This document shows positions 1 to 8,935 of a DNA stretch of 21,172 nucleotides, in pieces. Source of the stretch: Fidelibacterota bacterium (lineage in GTDB: Bacteria; Fidelibacterota; UBA2242; JAFGTP01); contig JAOZSG010000010.1 in NCBI GenBank assembly GCA_029939785.1, positions 1 through 21,172 of the forward strand. Direction: 5' to 3'. How positions within the stretch are numbered: the stretch's first letter is position 1; every line of letters begins with the position of its first letter. The notes under the pieces were generated by a model. It had not been told where the DNA came from. It saw only the letters and a list, made by a program, of their open reading frames with translations, and searched no databases. The translations under genes were made by a program, and so were the position numbers.

Positions 1-1583
1 TTATCCAAATCATAAACGGTGCAATGGAAATCAGAAAAAGTTTTACATGGCAAATAATGCCGATAAAACCTGGCGAACTTATAATTGATGGATTCTCGGT
101 ACTATTAAAAAAGAAAAAATATAGTACACAGGCAATAAAAATCAAGGTAATTATTGCAGGTACAAATGCAGTAGATATAAACTCCGATTTAACTAAGAAA
201 ACAACCAGTATTTTTTTAGATGCTGTTCCATCTAAAAAAAATGTATTTATTGGAGAACAAATTGTAGTAAAATACAATTTATATTTTCGAAATAATATTA
301 GAAATTATTCAAGAAATGTTCCTGATGGAATTGGTTTTTGGATCGAAGAATTTCCTGCAAAGTCAAATCCACATGTATATGAAAAAATAATCAATGGTAT
401 TAAATACAACGTTGCAGAAATTCAAAGACTTGCATTTTTCCCCACAAAAACCGGAAAACTAATAATAGACCCAATGATTACAGAATGTGAAGTTGAAGTC
501 ACACAAAAAAGAAAAAGACGATCTTCTATAGATAGTTTTTTTGATGATCCTTTTTTTGGCAATTCTATTTTTAACAGAACAAAAGTTGAACGTGTAATTT
601 CCAACCCGATAGAAATAGAAGTAAAGTCAATTCCTGCATTTGACCAAAGTGATACACTACCGGGTGTTCTTACAAATGTCTCAATAAAAGCATTAATTGA
701 TACATTAGAAATTACTCAGAATAAAGCCCTTACATTAAAATACATCTTGAATGGAACAGGAAATATTAATTCAATCACCCTGGATGAGCCAAACTTATCT
801 GAAAGTGTAGAAATTTTTCCACCAAAGACAAAAAAATCAATTAATAATAAAGGTACTTCAATTAAAGGGACATCTGAGTATGAATATGTTATTATACCTC
901 ATGAACCTGGCATTTTAAAAATCCCTCCAATGACATTAAATTATTTTGATCCGGATAAAGGGAGATACAGAGTACTTAAATCCAACAGTTTTGAAGTTAA
1001 AGTGAATCCCGATAAAAAGAAAATCACTTCTGCTTCAGGGCTTCGTAAAGAAGAAATTGCACTTCTTGATCAGGATATCAGATTCATTTACAAAGAGTCT
1101 GGAAAATGGCGAAATATTGAAACATCTCTTCTCACAGAATTTTGGTTTATTGCAATTAATACTTTATCAGTATTACTTATTTTTGGTGCTCTTATTATCA
1201 GTATCCATGCAAAAAAAATTGGATCCAATCAAATTCTATTAAGAAAAAAACAAGCCTGGAAAAAGGCAATAGAAAAACTAAATAAGGGAAAATTAGCACA
1301 AGAGAATAGTGACAAAAATAATGCTTTAACACATTTTTATAATAGTATAGAAGGATATATTTCTGATAAAACCAATATGCCAAAATCCGGAAATGGAATA
1401 GATGATATAAATCTCAAACTGTTAGAAAAAAACATTCATCCGGAAATAATAAAAAATGTATCAAATATTCTTGAAAAACTGGAACATGCCCGATTTGCTC
1501 CTAATGCTTTCCCCGATTCAGAATATTCTACTTTATTTGATAATTGTAAAAAAATAATAAATCAATTAAACAAGGTTCTATAA
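1..1583 (+). CDS. batD: BatD family protein, 5' end outside the window
   Basis: BatD is a membrane-anchored periplasmic protein of the Bat (Bacteroides aerotolerance) system and is usually encoded with the von Willebrand proteins BatA/BatB and with BatE. The reading frame is open from base 3 and runs straight into the ATG at 24 (residues IQIINGA before it), so the true start lies upstream and the gene is partial. From the ATG, 519 residues are visible. The start matches the BatD repeat pattern (PIKPGELII), and further beta-rich repeats follow up to about residue 345. One membrane helix lies at about residues 373-397, and then a basic, helical cytoplasmic tail of about 120 residues. The stop is 2 bases before batE, so the two genes are one operon. 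The molecular role of BatD is not settled; the family call is firm, the function only general. Confidence 0.85.
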   Translation, partial: IQIINGAMEIRKSFTWQIMPIKPGELIIDGFSVLLKKKKYSTQAIKIKVIIAGTNAVDINSDLTKKTTSIFLDAVPSKKNVFIGEQIVVKYNLYFRNNIRNYSRNVPDGIGFWIEEFPAKSNPHVYEKIINGIKYNVAEIQRLAFFPTKTGKLIIDPMITECEVEVTQKRKRRSSIDSFFDDPFFGNSIFNRTKVERVISNPIEIEVKSIPAFDQSDTLPGVLTNVSIKALIDTLEITQNKALTLKYILNGTGNINSITLDEPNLSESVEIFPPKTKKSINNKGTSIKGTSEYEYVIIPHEPGILKIPPMTLNYFDPDKGRYRVLKSNSFEVKVNPDKKKITSASGLRKEEIALLDQDIRFIYKESGKWRNIETSLLTEFWFIAINTLSVLLIFGALIISIHAKKIGSNQILLRKKQAWKKAIEKLNKGKLAQENSDKNNALTHFYNSIEGYISDKTNMPKSGNGIDDINLKLLEKNIHPEIIKNVSNILEKLEHARFAPNAFPDSEYSTLFDNCKKIINQLNKVL

Positions 1584-1585
1584 CA

Positions 1586-2350
1586 ATGCAAAAAATTATA
1601 CAACTATTTTTCATACTTTTTATTTTTCAGAATTTGATGATTGGAGGACCTAAGGAATTTGATCATCTATTCGATCAGGCAAATGAAGCATATCAAAAAG
1701 GGAATTTTAAAGAAGCATTATCACAATATGAATACATTGTTAATCATGGTTATGAAAATGGACAACTATACTATAATCTTGGGAATTGTTATTTTAAAAT
1801 CAATCAGATAGGTTTAAGCATTCTTAATTATGAAAAAGCAACTATTTTACTACCAAATGATGAAAATATTAAATTCAACTTAAAATTAGCAAATTTAAAA
1901 ATAAAGGACAGAATTGAAGTCCCACCAGAATTTTTCCTTTTTACTCTACATAAAAAAATCATCAATCTATTCTCATCACAACAATGGGGTTTTGGTATGA
2001 CATTTTTTGGATTTCTAAGTGCATTGTTTTTTTCTTTAATAAAAAATATTGACCATGGACGCTTTTACAATACAATGAAACAAATCTTAAAGATTAGTAT
2101 AATTTTGACAATTATGTGTGCTTATCCTACAACCCAACGATATCGACTTGAATATTTAGATAAAAAAGGAATTGTTTTAACCGGAGAAGTAAAAATATTA
2201 GCTGCTCCTGAAGAAACCAGTACAAACCTTTTCCAAGTTCATGAAGGAACAAAATTTACTATACTTGATTCTGATGGTATCTGGTATAAAATAAAATTAA
2301 TTGATGGAAAACAAGGATGGATTCCTCAACAAACCTGTAAAAAAATCTAA
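1586..2350 (+). CDS. batE: BatE: TPR and SH3-domain membrane protein
   Basis: This is probably BatE, the TPR partner of BatD in the aerotolerance operon. The 254-residue protein starts with a hydrophobic signal or anchor (residues 3-19). Two to three tetratricopeptide repeats follow (about 27-95; the LYYNLGNCYFK stretch is typical). Two membrane helices lie at about 133-152 and 167-183, and a C-terminal bacterial SH3-like domain at about 195-254 contains the GIWYKI and GKQGWIP core strands. The order TPR, two helices, SH3 is that of Bacteroidetes and spirochaete BatE proteins. It starts 2 bases after the batD stop with no separate promoter visible. TPR and SH3 domains suggest protein and peptidoglycan contacts at the inner membrane, which is inferred from the fold. 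Another TPR/SH3 protein is the only real alternative, and the position after batD makes that unlikely. Confidence 0.82.
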   Translation: MQKIIQLFFILFIFQNLMIGGPKEFDHLFDQANEAYQKGNFKEALSQYEYIVNHGYENGQLYYNLGNCYFKINQIGLSILNYEKATILLPNDENIKFNLKLANLKIKDRIEVPPEFFLFTLHKKIINLFSSQQWGFGMTFFGFLSALFFSLIKNIDHGRFYNTMKQILKISIILTIMCAYPTTQRYRLEYLDKKGIVLTGEVKILAAPEETSTNLFQVHEGTKFTILDSDGIWYKIKLIDGKQGWIPQQTCKKI

Positions 2351-2482
2351 TTAAAACTTCCCTTATTATTAATAAACTTATAAAACAATATCATTATTTT
2401 TAAAAGCCTTGCTATAAACACAAAAAATAACACATCCTTTTTAAATAAATAAAATTATATTATATTTCAAGGAATAATTAAC

Positions 2483-2492
2483 TACGGAAACA
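2483..2492 (+). promoter_or_regulatory. Shared initiation-region motif, copy 1
   Basis: TACGGAAACA lies just before the ATG at 2497 and recurs exactly before the ATG at 13865. In both places the GG is 10-11 bases from the start codon, so at the least it acts as a weak Shine-Dalgarno site (GGAAA). Whether it does more than that is unknown. Confidence 0.3.
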
Positions 2493-2496
2493 GATA

Positions 2497-2970
2497 ATGA
2501 AAAACATATTTATATTAATAATTTTATTCACAGTTACCCTTATGCTTTTTGCACAGGACAAACCAGAACAAAATGAAGAATTTGACCCATTAACTCTAAA
2601 CGAACCACCCTTACCTTTTATGGACGGTTCTATGATTTATGAAATAATCACCGATATTGGAGATAATTCAGGTGAGGGGTATTTTCAAAATAATTCATTA
2701 CTGGTAGAAAAAACAGGTTGGAAAGTTCAAATATTCTCTTCAACAGATTTTTACATTACTGATAGTATTTATAATGCATCTATTGAAATATTCAATGATA
2801 TCGATGTAGAAAAAATATTTAATTCACCATACTATAAAATTCGAATTGGTAATTGCGAGAATAGATCTAATGCAGAGTTATTATTAGAAAAAGCACGTGA
2901 TAACAAATTCAATAATGCGTGGATTATTACTACACGAATAAAAGTTAAAGAATCTATTTTACCTTATTAA
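2497..2970 (+). CDS. Small exported SPOR-domain protein
   Basis: This 157-residue protein has an N-terminal signal peptide (residues 1-20, ending in LMLFAQ). An acidic, proline-containing linker follows (about 21-70), then a C-terminal SPOR-like domain (about 74-150). The SPOR signature is the opening strand GWKVQIFSS and the later YYKIRIGNCENRSNAE segment. SPOR domains bind denuded glycan strands of peptidoglycan at division sites, so a periplasmic cell-wall role is inferred. No catalytic domain is visible. The gene has its own 146-base upstream gap and is 36 bases from yebC. The SPOR call rests on pattern only, because these domains are very divergent. Confidence 0.65.
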   Translation: MKNIFILIILFTVTLMLFAQDKPEQNEEFDPLTLNEPPLPFMDGSMIYEIITDIGDNSGEGYFQNNSLLVEKTGWKVQIFSSTDFYITDSIYNASIEIFNDIDVEKIFNSPYYKIRIGNCENRSNAELLLEKARDNKFNNAWIITTRIKVKESILPY

Positions 2971-3006
2971 TTACAATATAAAACATAAAATAAAAGAGAG
3001 GTTTTT

Positions 3007-3756
3007 ATGTCAGGACATTCAAAATGGAGTACAATTAAAAGGAAGAAGGGTGCTAAAGATGCAGCACGTGGTAAAATTTTTACTAAAATTATCAAAGAAA
3101 TACAGATTGCCGCAAAATACGGTGGAAGCGATGAAGAAGCAAATCCAAGACTAAGAGTTGCAGTTCAAAATGCAAAAAGTAATAATATGCCAAAAGCAAA
3201 TATTGAAAAAGCAATAAAAAAAGGAACCGGAGAACTCGAAGGTGTGAACTATGAAGAAGTTACATTCGAAGGTTATGGTCCTGGTGGTGTAGCGATTATT
3301 CTCGAAACCATGACTGATAATAATAAACGGACGGTTGCTGAAGTTCGTCATCTTTTTAACAAATATGGTGGAAATTTAGGAACCAATGGCAGTGTTGCAT
3401 GGATGTTTGATAAAAAAGGAAAAATTCTTGTTGAAAAAGATAAAACTGAAGAAGACGATCTTTTTATGATTGCAACTGAGGCAGGTGCAGAGGATTTTCT
3501 TACCGAAGAAGATGTTTATGAAATATTAACAGATCCCAAGGAATTACATGAAGTTACAAAAGCATTAGAAGATAATGATATTCCTTATGTAGAAGCTATT
3601 GTTGATATGATTCCGAAAAATGTGGTTAAGGTTGAAGAAAAAGATGTACCAAATTTATTACAATTAATGGAATTGTTTGAGGAACATGAAGATATGCAAA
3701 AACTTTTTTCAAATTTTGATATTGATGAAGAAATTTTGGAAAAATTTCAGGAATAA
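3007..3756 (+). CDS. yebC: YebC/PmpR family protein
   Basis: A full-length member (249 residues) of the YebC/PmpR/TACO1 family. The N-terminus MSGHSKWSTIKRKKGAKDAA is the family hallmark and is followed by KIFTKIIKEIQIAAKYGG. The acidic central and C-terminal domains are also present. Family members are DNA-binding regulators in some bacteria, and others relieve ribosome stalling on proline-rich stretches as translation factors; the sequence does not say which applies here. A good Shine-Dalgarno (AGAGAGG) precedes the ATG. The next gene, ruvC, starts 2 bases after the stop. The order yebC-ruvC-ruvA is widely conserved in bacteria and supports the call. Confidence 0.95.
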   Translation: MSGHSKWSTIKRKKGAKDAARGKIFTKIIKEIQIAAKYGGSDEEANPRLRVAVQNAKSNNMPKANIEKAIKKGTGELEGVNYEEVTFEGYGPGGVAIILETMTDNNKRTVAEVRHLFNKYGGNLGTNGSVAWMFDKKGKILVEKDKTEEDDLFMIATEAGAEDFLTEEDVYEILTDPKELHEVTKALEDNDIPYVEAIVDMIPKNVVKVEEKDVPNLLQLMELFEEHEDMQKLFSNFDIDEEILEKFQE

Positions 3757-3758
3757 AA

Positions 3759-4253
3759 TTGGGCAATATTATCAGGGTACTCGGAATAGATCCAGGCTTA
3801 AAACATACAGGTTGTGGAATTATTGAGAGTAATGGAAAAGATATCTATTATCTGGATTCAGGAACAATCGATACAGAGCCATCATTACCATTTCCGAAAC
3901 GTCTATTAAAAATTTATCAGGAAATTAATGAATTAATTGATAAATATAAACCTGATGTATTATCAATTGAGAATACTATATATGCACAAAATGTTAGTAT
4001 AGCATTAAAACTTGGACATGCAAGAGGTATTATAATTCTTGCAGCTGCAAAAAAAAACATTGAAATAAATGAATATTCTCCTAAAAAAATCAAATCTTCT
4101 ATTACAGGTAATGGAAGTGCAAAAAAAGAACAGGTTCAGTACATGGTATCTAACATGTTAAATTTAAATGTTAATATGTTATCCTTAGATAGTTCAGATG
4201 CTTTAGCAGCAGCAATTTGTTATATAAATCAATTTAAATATTCAGGAATCTGA
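3759..4253 (+). CDS. ruvC: Holliday junction resolvase RuvC
   Basis: RuvC is the endonuclease that makes symmetric cuts in Holliday junctions held by RuvAB, at the end of recombinational repair. The 164-residue length is normal. The four acidic metal ligands of the RNase H-like fold are present: D11 (in LGIDPGL), E71 (in LSIENTIYAQN), and D144 and D147 (in SLDSSDALAAAIC). The basic GNGSAKKEQVQ loop that contacts DNA is also there. The start is TTG at 3759, with AGGAA inside the end of yebC at a sensible distance. No ATG gives an intact first strand, so TTG is preferred. It is coupled to yebC (2-base gap) and ruvA (1-base gap). Confidence 0.95.
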   Translation: MGNIIRVLGIDPGLKHTGCGIIESNGKDIYYLDSGTIDTEPSLPFPKRLLKIYQEINELIDKYKPDVLSIENTIYAQNVSIALKLGHARGIIILAAAKKNIEINEYSPKKIKSSITGNGSAKKEQVQYMVSNMLNLNVNMLSLDSSDALAAAICYINQFKYSGI

Positions 4254-4254
4254 T

Positions 4255-4851
4255 ATGTTTGCATACATGCAAGGAACAATTATTGAAAAAACCCCTACCA
4301 CAGTAATACTTGATATTAATGGTATTGGATATTTTATTCATATTCCAGTTTCTACTTTTCAGGCTTTACCAAGAGTTAATGAAATATTAAAACTTCATAT
4401 TCATCTACATGTACGAGAAGATGCTCAAACCCTTTTTGGCTTTTACACAAAATCAGAGAAAAACTTATTTTTAAAATTAATTGATATTTCAGGGATTGGT
4501 CCTAAAATGGGATTAACTATTTTATCCGGAGCCAGCCCTCGTGAATTTAAAAAGAGAATTCTAAATAAAAATGTAAAAGCATTAACATTGATCCCAGGAA
4601 TTGGGAATAAAACAGCACAAAGAATGATTATTGAACTTGAAGGAAAATTATCAACTGACGATGATGGAATTCAAACAGATACATTGCTACAAAATACAAA
4701 AACACAGGTAACAGATGAAGCAGTAAAAGCCTTACTATCATTAGGTTATAAGCAAAATGATGCAAATAAAGCAATTAATAAAGCAATTAATGAATTGGGA
4801 AGCAATGCGACATTGGAACAATATATCAAAGCCGCACTAAATAAAATGTAA
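4255..4851 (+). CDS. ruvA: Holliday junction branch migration protein RuvA
   Basis: RuvA is the four-way-junction DNA-binding subunit that loads the RuvB helicase. At 198 residues it has the complete three-domain layout. An OB-fold starts with MFAYMQGTI. Tandem helix-hairpin-helix motifs lie at about 75-90 (DISGIGPKMG) and 110-126 (LIPGIGNKTAQR). A flexible linker precedes the C-terminal RuvB-contacting domain (about 152-198, with EAVKALLSLGY). The ATG is 1 base after the ruvC stop. RuvB, often the next gene, is not here; gcvT follows instead, so ruvB must lie elsewhere. A short 12-base tandem duplication (4768-4791, encoding KAINKAIN) falls in domain III without changing its usual length. 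Confidence 0.95.
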   Translation: MFAYMQGTIIEKTPTTVILDINGIGYFIHIPVSTFQALPRVNEILKLHIHLHVREDAQTLFGFYTKSEKNLFLKLIDISGIGPKMGLTILSGASPREFKKRILNKNVKALTLIPGIGNKTAQRMIIELEGKLSTDDDGIQTDTLLQNTKTQVTDEAVKALLSLGYKQNDANKAINKAINELGSNATLEQYIKAALNKM

Positions 4852-4869
4852 TATTAAGGAGAGTGTAAT

Positions 4870-5949
4870 ATGAGTGAAGTAAAAAAAACCTCCCTTTTTG
4901 ATGTACATCAAAAAGCAGGTGCGAAAATAATACCTTTTGCAGGATATTTAATGCCTGTACAATACTCAGGAATAGTCGATGAACATAAAAAAGTCAGACA
5001 AAATGTAGGAATTTTTGATGTATCTCATATGGGGGAATTTCGGGTTACAGGAAGAAATGCTGAAGCCTTTTTAGATAGATTAACAGTAAATGATGTTAAA
5101 AAGCTAGTCCCAGGTAAAGCCCATTATACTATTATGTGTTATCCTGATGGTGGAATTGTTGATGATTTGCTTATCTATAAGTTTGAAGACCACTTCATGA
5201 TGGTTGTAAATGCTTCAAACATAGAAAAAGATTATAACTGGGCAAAAGAAAATATTATAGACGGTGTTAAGATACAAAATGAATCAGATGATTGGGCTCT
5301 TATTGCTGTTCAGGGACCAAATGCTATTCAAACTTTACAAAAATTAACAAAATATAATTTAAATGATATGAAACAATTTGATTTTATTGAAGGTGATCTT
5401 GCAGGGAAAAAAATGATTATTTCTGCAACAGGATATACAGGTGAAAAGGGATTTGAATTATATTTAAAACAGGAAAATGCTACTCATGTGTGGCAGGAAA
5501 TAATGAAAGCTGGAGAAGAATTTGAAATTTCGCCAATAGGTCTTGGTGCACGAGATACTTTAAGAATGGAAAAGAAATATTCTCTTTATGGTAATGATAT
5601 TGATAAAACAACAAATCCCCTCGAAGCTGGTCTCGGATGGATTACAAAATTGGATAAAGGCGATTTTATAGGAAAAGACATTCTTGTCAAAATTAAAGAA
5701 GAAGGATTAAAACGCAGGCTAATAACTTTTAAAATGATTGATAAAGGAATCCCACGTCATAACTATAAAATTTTTAAAGACGAAGAAGAAATCGGATATG
5801 TAACTAGTGGTACTCATTCCCCTATTCTGGATTATGGAATAGGCATCGGCTACGTGGCATCAAAGTACAGAAAAAGTGGCACTGATATTGTAATTGAATC
5901 AAGACGAAAAAAGTTAAAAGCACAGATAGTAAAGCCGCCGTTTGTTTAA
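4870..5949 (+). CDS. gcvT: Glycine cleavage system aminomethyltransferase (T protein)
   Basis: GcvT takes the aminomethyl group from the lipoyl arm of GcvH and passes it to tetrahydrofolate, releasing ammonia and giving methylene-THF. The 359-residue length is standard. Landmarks are FDVSHMGEFRV (about 49-59), the catalytic-Asp region GGIVDDLLIY (D98/D99), AVQGPNA, SATGYTGEKGFELY, GLGARDTLRME and the family's C-terminal KPPFV. A strong Shine-Dalgarno (AAGGAGAG) precedes the ATG, 18 bases after ruvA. The P and H proteins are not in the window. The folate-binding paralogue YgfZ is less likely, because the whole GcvT motif set and length are kept. Confidence 0.94.
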   Translation: MSEVKKTSLFDVHQKAGAKIIPFAGYLMPVQYSGIVDEHKKVRQNVGIFDVSHMGEFRVTGRNAEAFLDRLTVNDVKKLVPGKAHYTIMCYPDGGIVDDLLIYKFEDHFMMVVNASNIEKDYNWAKENIIDGVKIQNESDDWALIAVQGPNAIQTLQKLTKYNLNDMKQFDFIEGDLAGKKMIISATGYTGEKGFELYLKQENATHVWQEIMKAGEEFEISPIGLGARDTLRMEKKYSLYGNDIDKTTNPLEAGLGWITKLDKGDFIGKDILVKIKEEGLKRRLITFKMIDKGIPRHNYKIFKDEEEIGYVTSGTHSPILDYGIGIGYVASKYRKSGTDIVIESRRKKLKAQIVKPPFV

Positions 5950-5962
5950 GACATGAGTTATA

Positions 5963-8272
5963 ATGAATATTAAACGCAAAGAAATTATAGGATTATTATT
6001 AATCATAATTGGGATTTTAACTTTGTTAAGTCTTGCATCTTATAATCCCTTGGAAGAACCAACAATTTCGTCAAAAGTTGTAATTAACAACTGGATGGGA
6101 ATTATGGGCGTTTATATTTCTCATTATTTAATAAAATATTGTATTGGAATAGCATCATATATAATACCACTATTATTGATTTTATGGGGTTGGTGGGCAT
6201 TTTCCGGAAAAAATTTGTTGCAAAAATTGCATTTCACAATATATGTAATTGTAATTTCAATTGTAATTTCAGGAATATTAGCATTCCCAACTGTATTAAA
6301 TCCGATTAACATAGATTCCGATTTTAAATATAGTGGATTAATTGGAGGTATGCTCACGAAAACTATCTATGATTTTACAGGTATTAGTGGCACAATTATT
6401 ATATATCTGGCAGTTCTTTTAATTTCTTCAAGATTATTTTTCTCTCAAAGTTTTTATAAACCATTAAAAACTCTATTTAATAGAAAAAAAGATGAAAAGG
6501 AAACTGATCTCAGTACAGAACCCAAATTTATTCCGGAAATTGTTGAAAAAACCGAATTATCAAAAATTCAAAATATTGAGGATGAAATCGCTCATCCGAA
6601 AAAAAAATTATTTCCTTTTTTCTCTTTATTTAAAAAGAAAGAATCAAAAAATGAATTAAGTCTGGAATTTACAGATGATAATATTGATGATATCATTAAT
6701 GTTAAAAAAGATAAGAAAAAAAACAAAAAGAATAAAAAAGAAAATCTTGATAAACCTGAACAAGAAATTGAAATACCAAAAAAGAAAAAAGGTAAATATA
6801 TATTACCACATATAAATTTACTCGAACCGGAACCTGTATTCAAAGAACAAATTTCAAAAGCAGAAATGGATGAAAAGGTTGAAATACTTGAAAGAGAACT
6901 TGAGATTTTTAAGGTTCACGGTAAAGTTGTAAACATTTCACCCGGTCCTGTTATTACTCAATACGAAATTGAACCTGCACCCGGTATCAGAGTAAGCAAG
7001 ATTGCCGGTTTATCAGATGATTTAGCTCGAATTCTTAAAGCCAAACGAATTAGAATTGTTGCCCCAATTCCCGGTAAATCTGTTGTAGGAATCGAAATAC
7101 CAAACAAAAATATGGAAACAGTATTTATAAAGAGTATTGTAAAAACAAAGAAATTCAAACAGGCTTCTTCAATTCTTACAGTAGCACTTGGAAAAACTTC
7201 ATCAGGAGAAGTCTTTACAATAGACCTTGCAAAAATGCCTCATTTATTAATTGCCGGAGCAACAGGATCCGGAAAAAGTGTAGCAGTTAACATGATTATT
7301 GCCAGTATATTATACAGAGCAAGACCGGATCAGGTAAAATTTGTGATGATTGATCCCAAAAAACTAGAACTTGCTGCTTACAAAGTTTTAGCTGGGTATC
7401 ATTTAACAACTTGTGAAAGTATAGAAGAACAAGTAGTAACAAAACCTGAAAATGCTATTGTTGTTTTAAAATCAGTCGAATTAGAAATGGAACGCAGATA
7501 TGATATGCTGTCCGGTGCATCTGTTAGAAATATTGTGGAATACAATGAAAAAATTTTAAAAGGTCTGATTGACGATGAACATTTACCATATATTGTTGTC
7601 GTAATTGATGAGTTAGCAGATCTTATGATGACATCTTCAAAAGAGGTTGAAGCACCAATTATCAGGTTAGCACAGATGGCAAGGGCTGTAGGAATACATT
7701 TAATTGTAGCCACTCAAAGACCTTCAGTAAATGTTATCACGGGAATTATTAAAGCAAATTTTCCAGCCCGAATGGCATTTCAGGTGACATCGAAAATTGA
7801 TTCACGAACAATTCTTGACTTTAATGGAGCAGAAAAACTTCTTGGTAGAGGTGATATGTTACTAACAACCCCACAGGAACCAGAACCCAAAAGATTACAT
7901 AGTGCATATATCTCTTTAGAAGAATTAGAAAGAATTTTAAAGCATATTACATCACAACCATCTTATGAAAATGACCTATTGCCAGCAGTAGAAATTGAAG
8001 ATGATAATGCATATGTATCAGATGACTTTGATCCAGATGAAAGAGATGTATTGTTTGATGATGCAGTGAGACTTGTTGTTAATCACCAACAAGGTTCTGT
8101 TTCATTATTACAAAGACGACTTAGACTCGGATATGCTCGTGCAGGAAGAATAATTGACCAAATGGAACGTGCAGGAATTGTCGGTCCTCATACAGGAAGT
8201 AAAGCAAGAGATGTTCTTGTAGAAGAAGATTATCTGGATTTAATGTACGGTGATGTTAATGATATTCATTAG
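5963..8272 (+). CDS. ftsK: DNA translocase FtsK/SpoIIIE
   Basis: FtsK is a septum-anchored, hexameric ATP-driven DNA pump that clears chromosome termini at division and activates dimer resolution. The 769-residue protein has four N-terminal membrane helices (about 7-27, 58-80, 92-112, 142-162). A very lysine-rich, low-complexity linker follows (about 165-285), then the alpha domain. The RecA-like motor has Walker A GATGSGKS at 432-439 and Walker B VVVIDELADLMM with D549 and E550. The C-terminal gamma winged helix (about 700-769, with SLLQRRLRLGYARAGRIIDQME) reads KOPS-type polar sequences. The short linker makes it SpoIIIE-like in size. It starts 14 bases after gcvT. The next gene being lolA-like matches the common ftsK-lolA order. 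Confidence 0.95.
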   Translation: MNIKRKEIIGLLLIIIGILTLLSLASYNPLEEPTISSKVVINNWMGIMGVYISHYLIKYCIGIASYIIPLLLILWGWWAFSGKNLLQKLHFTIYVIVISIVISGILAFPTVLNPINIDSDFKYSGLIGGMLTKTIYDFTGISGTIIIYLAVLLISSRLFFSQSFYKPLKTLFNRKKDEKETDLSTEPKFIPEIVEKTELSKIQNIEDEIAHPKKKLFPFFSLFKKKESKNELSLEFTDDNIDDIINVKKDKKKNKKNKKENLDKPEQEIEIPKKKKGKYILPHINLLEPEPVFKEQISKAEMDEKVEILERELEIFKVHGKVVNISPGPVITQYEIEPAPGIRVSKIAGLSDDLARILKAKRIRIVAPIPGKSVVGIEIPNKNMETVFIKSIVKTKKFKQASSILTVALGKTSSGEVFTIDLAKMPHLLIAGATGSGKSVAVNMIIASILYRARPDQVKFVMIDPKKLELAAYKVLAGYHLTTCESIEEQVVTKPENAIVVLKSVELEMERRYDMLSGASVRNIVEYNEKILKGLIDDEHLPYIVVVIDELADLMMTSSKEVEAPIIRLAQMARAVGIHLIVATQRPSVNVITGIIKANFPARMAFQVTSKIDSRTILDFNGAEKLLGRGDMLLTTPQEPEPKRLHSAYISLEELERILKHITSQPSYENDLLPAVEIEDDNAYVSDDFDPDERDVLFDDAVRLVVNHQQGSVSLLQRRLRLGYARAGRIIDQMERAGIVGPHTGSKARDVLVEEDYLDLMYGDVNDIH

Positions 8273-8296
8273 TAAGAAAATATAGGAGAAAAATAT

Positions 8297-8935
8297 ATGA
8301 AAAGAATAACATTTACAGTGATTATTCTAATGATTTCATTTCAATTATTATCAGCAGAGAAAAAACGAAACATTCTTGATGAAGTATCTGACAATTATAT
8401 GGCAATCGTACCATTTCAGCTTGAGTTCAGACTTGTTCAGGAATATGATAATGGCAATAATGTTCAAGAAACAATGGGTGAATTTTATCTACATAATAAA
8501 GAATGTTTCAGAGTAAATTATCCTGATCAGCAAATATTATTTGATGGATCATGGCTTTGGAGTATTGATAAATTGAATAAACAAATTGTTGTCGAAGCCT
8601 TTGATCCAAGTTCAAGTCTAAGGTTAATATATAATGTTCTTAATGGAAATATGTCTGAGTATAAAATTGTTGATATTGTGAATTGTAAAAATGAAGAAGA
8701 AAAAGGAATGTTCCGAGTCAACCTTAAATCAATTAATGACAATAGTTTTTTTGAATCAATGATTGTTTGGATTGTTAAAGGAAAAAATGAAATTAATAAA
8801 GTTGAATATACAGATTTTCAAAAAAATAATATTTCAATATATTTTAATAAATTTTATAAATACTCAATACCGGAAGAAGAATTATTTCAAGTAAAAAATA
8901 TTACAGCAGATGAATTAATAGATTTAAGAGAATGA
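8297..8935 (+). CDS. lolA: Outer-membrane lipoprotein carrier LolA-like protein
   Basis: This is a probable periplasmic chaperone that carries lipoproteins from the LolCDE complex to the outer membrane. The 212-residue protein starts with a signal peptide (about 1-20, ending LLSA). The body has the alternating beta-strand pattern of the LolA half-barrel: FQLEFRLVQEY, GEFYLHNKECFRVNYPDQQILFDGSWLWSID read as consecutive strands. The phrase F.V.Y..P..Q.L.DG..LW is the usual LolA core. Shine-Dalgarno TAGGAG precedes the ATG. Position right after ftsK is the classic lolA location. The next gene overlaps the stop by 4 bases. Family-level sequence identity is clearly low, so a LolA-fold relative with another cargo is possible. 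Confidence 0.75.
   Translation: MKRITFTVIILMISFQLLSAEKKRNILDEVSDNYMAIVPFQLEFRLVQEYDNGNNVQETMGEFYLHNKECFRVNYPDQQILFDGSWLWSIDKLNKQIVVEAFDPSSSLRLIYNVLNGNMSEYKIVDIVNCKNEEEKGMFRVNLKSINDNSFFESMIVWIVKGKNEINKVEYTDFQKNNISIYFNKFYKYSIPEEELFQVKNITADELIDLRE

Noticed and set aside
4768..4791. 12-base tandem duplication (AAAGCAATTAAT twice) in ruvA
   Set aside because: It encodes KAINKAIN inside domain III without lengthening it compared with other RuvA proteins, so it looks like chance similarity in an AT-rich gene.
6592..6843. Minus-strand open frame across the ftsK linker
   Set aside because: It is the complement of the lysine-rich linker and gives a Phe/Ser-rich artefact; ftsK is clearly coding on the plus strand.
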